This document shows, piece after piece, positions 37,601 through 49,500 of a stretch of DNA of 64,000 nucleotides. Every line of letters starts with the position of its first letter. The stretch's first letter is position 1. Origin of the DNA: Tetrastigma voinierianum (taxonomy: Eukaryota; Streptophyta; Magnoliopsida; Vitales; Vitaceae); contig JAEQBH010002870.1 of NCBI GenBank assembly GCA_016808115.1, positions 124,001-188,000 on the forward strand. The letters are read 5' to 3'. Under the pieces are notes generated by a model, which worked only from the letters and a program-made list of their open reading frames with translations, was not told where the DNA came from and ran no database searches. The translations under genes were made by a program, and so were the position numbers.

Positions 37601-37822
37601 TACTACGAAACCCTTATTTATGTGGATTTCCAATACATCAAGATAAAATAACCTGACGGGCATTGTGAGCCTTCATACAGAAAGGAGGATTTGATTGAAA
37701 TCACATTGACGGGATGGTGGATGTGATTTGCATCGGGCTTTATTGTCTTATTTTCGTATGGAAAACCTGAATGGCTTGTGATTATTGATAAGAACATTCA
37801 CAAGAAAGATCGTAAGGAATAA
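34661..37822 (+). pseudogene. Receptor-like protein (LRR-RLP, Cf-9/RLP7 type), frameshifted
   Basis: Plant RLPs are plasma-membrane proteins with extracellular leucine-rich repeats, no kinase, and often a role in pathogen recognition with SOBIR1. Visible in order: a hydrophobic signal peptide (about 34730-34795, LLLCFLFFLSFSQILLSS); an N-terminal cap with the diagnostic SDCCSWDGVSCD (about 34950); LRRs with the LxxLxLSxNxFSGxIP pattern from about 35090; four closely similar LRRs at 35560-35910; later LRRs (DLSHN, LSYNFISG near 36500-36600); the GNDSYYGNPGLCGFP-like end in shifted frames near 37590; a weak membrane segment near 37700; and a short basic tail ending in a stop at 37822. The full span, about 3.16 kb, matches a single-exon RLP of about 1,000 residues. 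No in-frame ATG starts the signal peptide frame; the only nearby ATG (34711) is in another frame. There are at least ten frame changes and stops, for example at 35470. Either a pseudogene or a gene hit by sequencing errors. Confidence 0.85.
35560..35910 (+). repeat. Tandem 72-bp LRR units in RLP1
   Basis: Units share AAGTCTTTACAGA, TTTGGATCTC and CAATTCTCAGG..CCATCCC/CGATCCCC. The 72-bp period equals one 24-residue LRR. The first three units are almost identical; the fourth (35765-35880) is rearranged and broken. The corresponding part of RLP2 (45520-45600) has only one unit, so the array expanded after duplication or shrank in copy 2. Confidence 0.85.
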
Positions 37823-38500
37823 AAGGAGTACTCCGTGGGCGAGGAGCAAGAATAAGCTAAGTTTTCCACTCTCATTTTATTATGTGTTAAGGATTGGTAA
37901 GATAGCTTTACATTCTCATGTGAGTAAATAATGTATTTTTCATTGCAATTTGTTTATAGAAGTTTAAATATATATATTTTCCTTTTTTCCTTTTATTTTT
38001 TATTTTGGTGATAATACTATATTAATGAATCATTAATCAACACTTTTCCAATCAATATACATAGTAAGTTCGCTATTATTTGAAAAGTAGATGTTTATCT
38101 GAAACTATATATAAGAGATAAATATCACAAAGATTTGGGAGGCACTAGACATTTCGATTTTTTATAGAAGAGGCAAAGTGAATATCTTAGTGTTTAACTT
38201 TACATTCCTTGATTACTTTTAGATAATGATGATCAATATTTCATCAATGGTCTCTCTAAATAGTGGAAGACTCTAGATTCATACCGCCTAAATGATAAGG
38301 ATTCACCCCTTCAATTGATTGGATTCCAATTGATTGAATTATTGTTCTAATTTTATGATTACTTTTTTGGGACCTGCTAAGGTTAAGATTATCTAGTATG
38401 TTCCTTTGCATCATAAACTTGCGCTTAATTAATAATGTGGAGTAATCTAAAAGTGAATTAATAACATATATATCAAGCATCTAATACCTCCTACCTATTG
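37823..38500 (+). repeat. RLP1 3' flank, duplicated
   Basis: It matches 59161-59690 downstream of RLP2: shared words are CTCTCATTTTATT.TGTGTT, TATGTGAG.AAATAAT and TTCAATTGATTGGATTCC-like sequence near 38310. It includes the presumed 3' UTR. Noncoding. Confidence 0.75.
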
Positions 38501-40189
38501 CAACCCATGCCCGCCATCCGTATCTTAAAAGCTTTTTAAATATTCAGTGAAGACAAAAAGATGTAAAAAGTTATAAAATAAAGATAGAACAAAGGTCCTG
38601 GGACGGAAAATAAGCTAATTAATAATATGCCCATCACCCACATGATTTCCTAAGCCATACAAATTAATAATCATCAATCACTACCATCTTCTACATTGTG
38701 ACTAGTTTATATTCTACATTTACAGTACTAGGAAAGGAAATTAGTACATTCCACAATTATAAACTGTCAACACAGAAAATCCCAGGAGGGAAAATAATGT
38801 TCTACTACACATACGTAAAAGCTTTTATTTCTCACAATTGAAAGAATACAATTGGGTATAGTATATGACTTATCCATCAATAATCGTATATGTTTATGGA
38901 CTTTTCTCGGGGAGGATGAGAACCAAATGTTTAAATCGAGTTTTGATCCTAATCTCTATCCGATTCGTCACATGGGCAATAACAGTTGATGAGATAGCGT
39001 GGACTATCACTTCAATTTAAGCGAGCAAATGACTCGCCACAAGCAGGCCTTTGCCGCATTACATAAGAATATTCATGTATACACCGACTCATTAATTTTT
39101 CCTCGCGGAATCATATACCCAAGATGTAATTGTACCACAAGATAAAATAATTCATCACCAATAATCCCCATTACAACAAAGAGAAAAACTTTGAGCAAGT
39201 GGAATGAGTCCAAGCTAGTTAAATTTAATTAGAATAAAAATAATAAAATTATAAAAATTTCAGGATAAACAATTACTCGTGAGATACAATAACCTTGGTA
39301 TCTCATAAGGGATCCTAATAAAGCACTTCCACAAGACTTCAGCCTTTCAGAATCGCAAACCACCAACAACTAAGTGCTAGAAATGCAATTACATGTCACA
39401 AAGAAAAATTACATATGTACGTATATCCCAAAAGTATTATCCGATGTTCTATCAAGACTAATAATCCTAGATGCTTGCCCAAATCCATGCGCATAACTAT
39501 GATAAATTGCAGATATCAAATTTTCTCATATGATTCCTCCCTAGCCTTTGAACAAAGATGACTAGCAAGGAAACCCTAAATTGAATAAATGGGGCCAACA
39601 CCACACAAAGAAGAAACATAAGCCTAAAAAAATAAACATAGTGGTGATGATGATATGAAAAAGAAGGTGTTTCATAGAATACAAAAAAGAAATGAGTTAA
39701 CTTAAGTGCCTAAGATATAGAAGATTAATGGCTAAGAAAGCCAAAATACTCTATGCTGTATAGTCGCAGCTATAAGCTTTTCTTTGTTCTATGCTATCTC
39801 GATTATGAGAGAGAGTGTCATGGTGGGTGACTCCGACTCAAGACTACAAGGCTCGCTTACTTTTTCCAAAGTCAGATTTTACACTAAGTTTGTGAACTAT
39901 AGCAATGTTTAACACCAACTCAACTCAAGCTCTCGAAACATTGGTGAGAGGAGTCGTGGAATTTTCAAATGGGTGTTTGTGGTTTATCACCATCAGCAAG
40001 ATACCTCAAATTTGCTAGAACGGATCCAATTGGATTTTCATAAACAACTTGTATTCAAATACCCAGCCACATCTTTTCATGATCTTATGAATCAAACAAC
40101 TCATGTGGATTGTTATTAGTAAATTATTCTATTTTAATTTCTGAAAGTTATTTTTGAACTCATTGTTATATTTTAATACTACCAGTTAA
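38501..40189. other. Intergenic, no gene recognised
   Basis: No LTR, RNA gene or known protein motif was seen on either strand. A stretch at 39960-40130 gives a 40-codon open run without recognisable features. It is less AT-rich in places (38930-39120), possibly an old transposon remnant. Confidence 0.6.
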
Positions 40190-42226
40190 TCTTAGAAATT
40201 TCAAATTTTAATGCGGCAAATCGTAATTTCGATTACACATTGTAATTACGGTTAAAAATCCGTGAATTAATTCTCTAGGATCTCAGATGATGAAACGGAT
40301 TTCACCGTTGAATCGCCTCGAAAATCTGAAGGCACGCAGAAATTTCAGAATTTTCCGAGACAAATTAATTTACACGCTTTTCTCGAGGTACGGTTCGGTG
40401 CCGTGAATCGATTGATGCGACGAAGTACATATAGTCAGTGACTACAAACTATGTTAGATGAGTAGAGAAATGATGAAAATGGACGGCCAGAGAGCGCCAA
40501 TATCAACTGAAAGGACATAAGCCATTTTGTAAATGTTTCTAATGACTAGCACTAAATAGCGTGCATACGGCCATCTTCCAAATTCAAAGGAGCAAAAACG
40601 TGAGAGGCAATGGGGGAAGGGAGACGTAGTGGTTTAATGGAGTTTTCTAGAGAGAGAAGGTCTTCCTTCTCTTAAAATACATCGCAGAACTAGGTCTGCT
40701 TTATCTCAATCTTGAGCAGTTAAGTGGAAAATGTTCTACGCTGGAGCAGTTACGCGTGACCCTGGTTTGCGAGCTTTGACAACTCCAAGAGGTAGGATTT
40801 TCCTACTTCAAGGTTCTTATTCCCATTTTTATGGTTTTTCCACGTTTTGCCGTTGAATGAGGCCGTGAGGTTGTTTGATCGTCCTGTAAACTCAGGACCA
40901 CCTCTCATATATATATATATAAGGAATAAAGTTGGTAACAATAACAAGGTAATAATGATAGAATTGAAGGAAAAGGAGCAGCCCGTGATCGCCCATCGGC
41001 CGTTTAGGGGCTGTTTGAGCATTTTTGTTCAATTTGTATTAGATGCTTGTTTCGTACGATTGGGCCGGAATGGCTGTAGATTTCAAGCTCACAAGGTGAA
41101 CCGTTGATTTGTGATTTTCGGGAATAAAAGAATCGAGGGTTTCAATTATTCTTAGACATTTCTAGTGTGTGATATATTTTTATGAAAATAGGTGTTTGGT
41201 CGAAAGGGATAAAATTAAATCGCCAGGTTTGACTAATAGCCCAAGCGAGCTAATTTTGATGTTTGAGATGATAATTACATAACTGCTGTGTGATTTAATT
41301 TTATGCGAGTATATTCATGTTATATATTCAGATGTGATTAGACCTGGTGGTTGAATTGGCATACATGCATTCCATACTGAGACATCCTAGACCATAGTGA
41401 GCTAAATACACAGAGGCAGCCTGTGGAGGAAACATTCTATGGTAAATTAAAATGTTAATTATCTGAGGGTAGTCCAAACTAAATAATATATCAACCGTCG
41501 AGCTACATTTGATATATATTCATCGGAGGGTAGTTCACAACAAGTAATATATCAATCGTCGGAGCGCTCCAATTGATAAGAGCATACACTCTGAGTGGTC
41601 AGTTCACTAATAAAACAACAATTCTCATACGAGGCTTAGGCGAGTGTGAGAGAGCTCTGAGGACTCTGGATCTCAGCTGAAGCCATGTAGACATTCAAGA
41701 GGATCATGCATTTGTCGAACGTGGCTTAATCACATCGCGACCGCACTCCTGTATTTCGCCGAGGTCTACTTAGGCGACCTCCCATCGAGCTTTAGCTCAA
41801 CCCGTCGTGGATCCCCTTTACAGTACCGGAGCGCAAGGAAACGACTCATCCTAGAGGTCGAGCGCCAGGAAGAAAGCCTTAATGTGGCTTTGTTGATAAG
41901 CTTTCTTACATGTATTAGAATGCTTCTCACTTAATATATGTGCTGTATAAGAGTAAATCATTAACTCTGCATTATGGATATAGTATGGAATATTGTGAGA
42001 TATAACCTGCTTTTGGATATGTGATTAGTATTGGGTTTTGGCCCAAGAGGCCGTCTGTAAAAATCATCGTGATTGACGTTGGGACAGTTTTATGAAGATT
42101 TTGTATTTCGTGTAGCCCCGTACAAAGAGACTCGCCCGATTTTCTAAAGTGGCGCTGCAACGACGTCCACTCAGATTCGCAAGCCGATTTGCAGTCAACG
42201 GACTTCGGTTTTGGCGCCACAAGTCT
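40190..42226 (+). mobile_element. Solo LTR, family B (copy L6)
   Basis: Collinear with the LTRs of element B in the same orientation: the start AGAAATTTCAAATTTT, the GATGAAACGGATTTCACCG block (40288), the AGAGAGAG leader (40650), the GAGGTAGGATTTTCCTAC word (40790), the stem GTCCTG/CAGGAC (40881-40898), the GTCGGAGC and GATATATATTCATCGGAGG motifs (41490-41570), and the terminal CGCCACA near 42222. Length about 2.04 kb. No gag-pol adjoins it. Open frames at 40750-41107 on both strands are LTR. Confidence 0.85.
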
Positions 42227-42435
42227 TTTTATTGCATTCAACTATAGCTCATATATGTTTTGGAGGAACTTTTCTAAAAGTGTGCATCTCTTTATTATTT
42301 ACGAAAAAAGAGTAAATTTCTTGGGTTTTTTGTAGCATACTAAAATTAAAGAGTATGAAAAATTCCATGTTAACAAAAAAGTTGTAATACATGCATCTGT
42401 TAAATGTTTCATGCAATGAACTAGTTTACTCAAAC

Positions 42436-42517
42436 CTGATTTGAATATGCATCCTGGGAGATCCCTTTGTAGTTTGGCATTGCTTTCTTCAAGCAAAGAA
42501 ATTTTATGCTTGAGAAT
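42436..42517 (-). pseudogene. Possible orphan exon with coiled-coil character
   Basis: Read on the minus strand, a pyrimidine-rich tract ending TTTTTCCTAG is followed by an 82-bp open stretch encoding ILKHKISLLEESNAKLQRDL and seven more residues, then AAATCAG|GTTTGAGT, a fair donor. The heptad-like Leu/Lys/Glu pattern resembles coiled-coil parts of motor or structural proteins. Nothing identifies the family and no neighbouring exon is convincing. It may be an exon captured during duplication, or chance. Confidence 0.3.
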
Positions 42518-42529
42518 CTAGGAAAAAGA

Positions 42530-43675
42530 AAAGGGAAAATGTATTCAACTCCTAAAATTAATAGATAAGGGAAAATGTATTCACTTATACTATCTAAATT
42601 TCCTCAAATGGAGCATCAGCATATCCTAAGGAAATAAGAAACTCATACTGTAATCTCGCTTACTTAGCTCGTATTTTTGCACTTTAGCCGCATGGATCAT
42701 GGTAGATCAATGCTAGGAAAAGATAATGGAAGCAACATGGTAAAATAATAAATAAATAATAATCTTTGAAAAGAAAATTGATAATGAATTTCTTTGTTTG
42801 TTATTAATTTCAGATTTAAAGTGTTTAAGGTATCTTCCACATTTATATTAACAGACTAACACTTAATAACTGTGACATAGAAAAGTAGATAAACTCAATA
42901 TATAGAATATAGAATAAATAAAATAAATGTGTAACTTGACCATGTTTTTGAAAACTATTTTCTATTCTCAAAAACAAGAAGATTGGTTACCTTTTTTTGT
43001 TTTGAAATACATAGAGAACACGGAAAACACTTAATTAAGAGAACAAGAACAACTTTTAAATAACACCAAAATGGTGTTATTTCGTCAAAAAACTATTCTA
43101 CGAATCATTTTAAAATAAGCCCTTTGTTCATTCTGCTCTTAAAAACTAATTTTTATTCCAAAAAACAAGGAAAACATAAAAAACACGTCTAGTTATCAAA
43201 AAAAAAAGGAGAATATAGATAACACTAAATCTTGAAGACAAAGAACAAATTTTATATTATTTAAAAAAAACATTTTTTATAGAACATTAAAGGTATGTTT
43301 GTTTACAAATTTTGAAAAGTATTTTTTATTTTGGAAAAAATGGAAAACATAAAGAGCAATAGGAAGAACATAAAACACTCACTATAGAATAAGAACAAGC
43401 TATAAAATATGGAAATTATGTTCTTTGGTTCATTAAAACCTACCTCAAGAAAAAATTTAAAAAAATAGGAACCCCTTACAAGGCTCATCGCTGAAATATT
43501 CTCTAAAGTAGATTAGATTTTGTCAAGATTAAATTATTTCTAAGTATGACGGAAATTACTATTAATAAAAATAAAAAAGAAGTACATATGTGGAAACACA
43601 TTACAGAACAAGTCCCATCCCATGACAACAAAGCCCAAGTGCCAAGCAGTTGTAGCTGTTTGAGGTTCAAACTGT
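42530..43675. other. AT-rich spacer, no gene recognised
   Basis: Rich in A/T runs. A short minus-strand open stretch near 42640-42700 could be another exon-like piece, without support. Nothing else seen. Confidence 0.6.
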
Positions 43676-44576
43676 CACACATTAATTGAGAATGTTGAAT
43701 TTTCTAAGTACTTGCAAAAGTTTAGTTTTTTTTGTCTTCAAAAAAACATGAAAATTTGAAAATACATGAATCTTTATATAATTTGAATTTTTATTTTTCT
43801 TTGAGCCTGAGATCTTCATAGTATTGATTCTTGTCTCGGAAAAGGCCACATTGGTATGAAGGGCATTTTTGTCTCAATAAAGGGTTTACTATTTCGTGTC
43901 ATGTTTTTATTATTTTGTTGGAGATCTCACATGTTTTAATGATTTTAGGGATTTTGCTTTTACTTTTTATTTGATACTTCATAGCACCTTAATATAATTT
44001 CTCTTTACAAGTATATCCATATAACTAACAATATACTTTGTGGAATATTTTGAAATAATTAAACTTATTACTTTACAAAAAAAAATTGAAAATATATAAA
44101 TATGAATAATTTAATTTATATTTTATTCTTTTTATATTGAAAATTTAAATAGAATAATTGATACTAAACTTATTTTATTTCCATATATTTCATTTTAATA
44201 TTTTCTTTGCTTCAAAATAAGAAATTATATAAAAGGTTTTATTAGGGTGCATAAGTAATATTAATAGAAAATAGTGGAACAAATGATATTGTTAAATTAG
44301 AAAGCAATTAGACGATTTACTTCAAAGCAATAAGACAATAAGAAATAAAATTAAAACCATTTAGATAATTTAAATTGAAGATAATATAAAATGAGTTTTA
44401 ATGAAGTAGGTTCTCACATGATTTTGATCATGGTTGATGCCCAAGTCAATAAAATAAATTCATGATTGATGAGTTTGTTGACCTATTTTTGTAATTTTAA
44501 TTTTCTTAAAATTTGAAAATATATGAATCTTTAAATAATTTGAGTTGTTATTTTTCATTTCATTTTTAAAGTTAGA
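43676..44576 (+). promoter_or_regulatory. RLP2 upstream region (duplicate of RLP1 upstream)
   Basis: Collinear with 33640-34510 over roughly 900 bp, with many small indels. Homology stops at about 44573, just where CDPK sequence starts. The RLP upstream region is therefore placed in front of a kinase fragment. W-box-like words are at 44444-44449 and 44478-44483. Confidence 0.8.
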
Positions 44577-45083
44577 AACCATATTAGGTAAGCCATTTGA
44601 TATATTACAGTAATTATACTCTTAGTAAGGAACTGGGTAGCGGTCAGTTTGGGGTGACTTATTTCGCACTGAGAATTCATCTGGAAACACATATGCCTGC
44701 AAATCAATATTGAAGAGAAAGCTTGTGACTAAAAACGATAAAGAGGATATAAAGAGAGAGATTCAGATCATGCAGCATCTGACTGGGCAGCCAAACATTG
44801 TGGAATTCAAGGGTGCTTATGAGGATAGACAGTCAGTTCATCTTGTGATGGAGCTCTGTGCTGGTGGGAAGCTGCTCGAGTTAGAATTATTGCTCAGGGG
44901 CATTACTCTGAAAGAGCTGCTGCAGCAATCTGTAGGGCTATTGTGAATGTTGTCCACATCTGCCATTTTATGGGCGTGATGCATCGCGACCTCAAACCCG
45001 AAAATTTCATGTTGTCCAGCAAGGATGATACATCAACGCTGAAGGCAACTGAATTTGGGTTGTCCGTCTTCAATGAGGAAGGT
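44577..45083 (+). pseudogene. CDPK (calcium-dependent protein kinase) exon-1 kinase fragment
   Basis: CDPKs couple a Ser/Thr kinase to a calmodulin-like EF-hand domain. Here only part of the kinase remains. Readable in order: TILGKPF linker (44585); [12 protein letters not shown], the glycine-rich loop (44630); a frame break where the ACK lysine segment should be (about 44700); [20 protein letters not shown] (44710); [27 protein letters not shown] (in pieces to 44865); a second break around [31 protein letters not shown] (to about 45010), with the HRD catalytic aspartate intact; and [13 protein letters not shown], where the DFG metal-binding aspartate is glutamate. A donor-like GTAAAATTTT follows at about 45081. 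The N-terminal variable part, the rest of the kinase, the junction and all EF hands are absent. It replaces the first ~680 bp of RLP2. Confidence 0.9.
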
Positions 45084-45123
45084 AAAATTTTAATCCTCTG
45101 ATGCCATATGATAATTGTTTGAT
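45084..45123 (+). other. Intron-like junction between CDPK and RLP
   Basis: It begins with the CDPK donor GTAAAATTTT and ends TTTAATTCAG, an acceptor-like word, directly before RLP sequence. The first RLP-homologous bases at 45124 equal RLP1 position 35187 (GGCCTAATTTCACC). At about 50 bp it is shorter than most plant introns. Confidence 0.45.
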
Positions 45124-46570
45124 TTAATTCAGGCCTAATTTCACCAGAAATCTCTCACCTCTCCAACTTGGTTTCACTTGATCTCTCTAGGAATCGTGGA
45201 GCAGAATTTACCTAGGATGGTTTTTAGATTCTGTCTGTACTCTAACCAAGTTGTAAAGCTTCACCTTCTTAGGTATATCCATCTCTTCAGTTTTTCCTAA
45301 TTCCTTGCTACAACTGGTCTCTTTGATATCCTTAGATCTCCCTCCCCATGCACTGTATGAGATTCCCCTGACAATGATTCATCTTCCGAACTCGAAAGCT
45401 TCTCTCCATATGGGAAAATTCCTAACTCAATGGAAACTTCCCAATGCATTCAGTGAAATACCCCTTATCAACTTGGATTTATCATTCACAAATTTCAATG
45501 GAGAGCTTCCGGCTTCAATGGGCAATCTAAAGTCTTTACAGAATTTTGGATCTCTCCGATTGCCAGTTCTTTGGGTCCATCCCTGCTTCTCTAGAGAACC
45601 TCACAAAATCACTTCCTTGAGTCTTGATGGTAATCATCAGGAAGGTAAACTCCAAATATTTTTGATAATCTTAGAAATTTGATTTCACAGCCTGAACAAT
45701 TTCAAAGGGTCAGGATTCCACCATCAATTGGAAACCTAACAAACCTTTATGGCTTATATCCCATAATCAGCTAGAAGGGAGCCTATTCTTTCTCCTGAAA
45801 ATGAAAATGGGTTCTTCAAGTCTATCCTTTGTGAGCTTAGGGTATAATTTGTTCAATGGGACAATACTCATCTTAAGAAGGTATAACTGTCATCATTGGT
45901 AGAGTTAGATCTCAGTCATAATAAATTCATTGGTCATATTGGTGAATTCAATTGATCTATACTGAGAAGATTGATTTGAGTATGAATGAGTTACACGGGC
46001 CAATTCCAACTTCAATATTTGAACTTGTGAACCTTTCATCTCTTAAACTTTTTTCAAATAACTTGAGTGGTGTTCTGGAAACAAGCAAGTTTGAAAAACT
46101 TATAAATCTTACCTACTTGATCTTTCAAACAACAGGTTTTGCTGGACTATGTCCAGCTCATTCCAACTCCATGTTACCTAACATTCAGATTTTAGACCTT
46201 CACACAATAACTTAGTGGAATATTGTCATGGAATGTGGGAAAGGATACTTGCGCATTTGAATCTCTTTATAACCTCATAAGTGGGTTTTGAGATAAGCTC
46301 AAAGTAGTCAGCATGGAAATTCTAGATCTTCATTCCAACTTGCTGCAAGACCATTTCCAACTCCTCCAAATTCTAAATTTTTTTTTGTCTCCCATAACAA
46401 TTGAGTGGAGAAATCACACCGCTGATTCAGAAATGAGTTCCATGAGCGTTTCGATTTGTCGCATCAACTTTCTGTAAGGGCATGCTTCCTCATTGTTTGG
46501 GAAATTTTGGTAAGGATCTCTCTGTTTTGAATTTACAAAGGAATCAATTTCATGGCACCATTCCTCAAAC
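45124..46570 (+). pseudogene. RLP2 body, 5' part, interrupted by element C
   Basis: Homologous to RLP1 from 35187 on. It contains LRRs such as SLISLDLP, INLDLSFTNFNGELPASMGNLKSLQ (in pieces, 45475-45545), DLSMNELHGPIPTSIFELVNLSSL (45965-46040) and LSGVLETSKFEKLINLTYL (46065-46115), then a HGTIPQT-like stretch at 46553 where it stops. It lacks signal peptide, N-terminal cap and the first LRRs. Several frameshifts are present, though runs of 60-90 codons survive. The continuation is at 58210. Neighbours: CDPK fragment upstream, retrotransposon downstream. Confidence 0.85.
46566..46570. repeat. Target-site duplication, left (CAAAC)
   Basis: CAAAC directly precedes the TGAAGG end of element C and recurs at 58205-58209 at its other end. 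Five bases is the usual Ty3/gypsy duplication length. Confidence 0.75.
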
Positions 46571-49500
46571 TGAAGGATCCCGACCCGGATTAACCTCATG
46601 AACCCGAGGGGACCTCCCGGCACTCCAATGGATATAGAAACTTTTTCTTAAAACAAATAAATAAAATCCATGAAATGAACCCCTTACACCCTAAATATAT
46701 CTTAGAAAATAATGCGGAAGCTAAGTGATAAATTTTTTTCTTTTCTAAGTTTGTTTTAAACACCGATTTTTCGTAAAATTCATTGTAGCTCTCCTCGTTT
46801 TTCTGACTTCTCCCACCCTACAAAACCCGAGCAAAAGCATTTAAAAACACTTATAAATCAATTTTATACTCTCCTACTATTAGGACTTCGTCCACAACCA
46901 AATCAAACACAATATACATACATATACATTGTTTACTTCAAATCCATCAAAACATTCAAACCTCTTAAATTCCATGCACATTTTTATCAAAACATTTTTG
47001 GTTTGTACTTAATTAAGCCGACCGCCCACGTACTCATCCACCGAGGATCAAAGCCCAGCGAGTCTTTTTCAACTTTATACATATACATATATGCATAACA
47101 AAATATTCAACATGAACAATATGCAAAATTATATATACACGAATGGGCAGCCTTCGTCTCATCAACTGGCCGACCACCGCACAGATAGGGACTCATCTAC
47201 GCACTGCCTGGGTCCCGAAAATGCTTTTGAAACATATAGAAAATGAGCTAAAGGAGCCCAAAGCAGTGTACATTTTCATTAAAAATAACATTTTCAAGAT
47301 ATACCAAAATAATACATACTTATACAATTAAAAATCCATTTATACCTTAAACATTTATGCCTTATACTTTCTTTCACAAACACTTATGCATTTAAAATCC
47401 ATTTTATGCTTTAAACATTTGTACCTTAAACTTTCTTTCAATAAATACTTATACATTTAAAACTATTTATGCTTTGAAACATTTATGCCTTAAACTTCTT
47501 TCAATAAATACTTATACATTTAAACTACTTATGCTTTGAAACATTTATACCTTAAACTTTATTTCTTCTTCATTGCTATACTTATACAATTAAATCCATT
47601 TATACCTTAAACATTTATGCCTTATACTTTCTTTTCAATAAAGACTTTACATTTAAAATCCATTTATGTTTAAAATATTTGTACCTTAAACTTTCTTTCA
47701 ATAAATACTTTATACATTTAAAAATCCATTTATGCTTTTGAAACATTTTACGCTTAAACTTTCTTTCTTTCTTTCTTTTCTCTTTTCATTCCTGATAACC
47801 CGTAAAGAAATAAAACACACCGAACAGCTTTCCGGCACTGCTTTTTATACTCAATAAAACACTTATGCATTTAAAATCCATTTATGCTTTAAACATTTGT
47901 ACTTTAAATTTCTTTTCAATAAATACTATACATTTAAAATCCATTTATGCTTGAAACATTTATGCCTTAAACTTTCTTTTCAATAAATAATATACATTTA
48001 AAATCCATTTATGTTTGAAACATTTATACTTTAAACTTTATTTCTTTCAATACATACTTATATTAAAAAATCCATTTATACTCTTAAACATCATTTATGC
48101 CTTATACTTTCTTTTCTTTCAATAAACACTTAGCATTTAAAATCCATTTATGCTTTTAAACATTTGTACTCTTAAATCCTCTTCAATAAATAATTATACA
48201 TTTAAATCCATTTATTGCTTTCAAACATTTATGCCTTAAACTCTTCTTTCTTTCTTCTTTCCTTCGATGGAACCGTGAAATAAACACTCGAACGCCCTGC
48301 AATCGACATGAGGGACAAATACATCTCAGCTCATAACCACTATGTCGGAGAACTCACGTTGCATGGTTCCAAATATAGCACCTATCACGTGTAAGGATAT
48401 TACCTAGACACTCAATTCCTCCCCGGCTTAACCTATAACTTTACCCTCTAAATCCTACACGCCATACTGCCGATATCAATATAACAACATATAGGTTAGG
48501 GTAACCATCAGTGAAAATGATTTATCAAAATACATTTATAAATCCATTTCAAACTTTACTTTATCATGAAACTATATATATATATATGCAAATATACATA
48601 TGCATCTTTTACACGTTTTAAACTATAATGCTCTAATATATGCATACATATATAATTTAATATAAATATATATATTGATAAGATAAATATGTACATTAAA
48701 TTGTTTATTTACATCAAAACTTTCTTTTCTTTTCTTTTTTTTCATTTAGGTAATATAAATTATTTTACATTAAACTTTTTTATTTAACATCAAAATCATT
48801 CACTTTTAAACCCAATTTGTAAACATCATTTAACACTCAGCGCTCACCGTCAACCCGCTTTGCTTCCTGAGTTCTGCCCTGTCCGATAAATTTTCAATTT
48901 TCCAAGAAAACTGGCACTACATTAAACTATAATTCCATTTAATCCACCATAAACACTCATTCCTATATTATTATTCCTCTAGGAATCTATTTTTACTTAG
49001 GAATTAAATCAATCCAACTGATCTATCTAAATCCAAAGTATGGCATTTTCATGCCAACTAGTCATTTTAATTACTTTTCTAGTGACAGCTTAGATTACCT
49101 ATTGCCTGAGGTCTGACTTCATATTTTGACACTGTCCTATACCTACTTAGTTAAGGTGCTAAGGGTTCTATTCCCACTGGGATCACCCACCTGGAGCACC
49201 AAACTCACTTTATTGGCCCAACAACTGGCTAATTCCATGTTCAAAACTGGAACTAGAATTTGGCTTGCACATGGTCCTACTTGAGGAATATTTAGGCCAC
49301 TTAGACTGTGAATTTAAGGGATACCTTCTTCTTAAGTTTTGTTCTCCTTCAAGTCTATTTACATAGCCACTTAAATCAATTAAATCGGATCAAATTACAA
49401 GTTATGGCCAAATAATTAAAACTGGTCAAAACAGAAAACAGACATTTCCTGTACTGAGATCAAGCTGCCCAAAAATTGACCAAAATGTGTTTTCTCCCAT

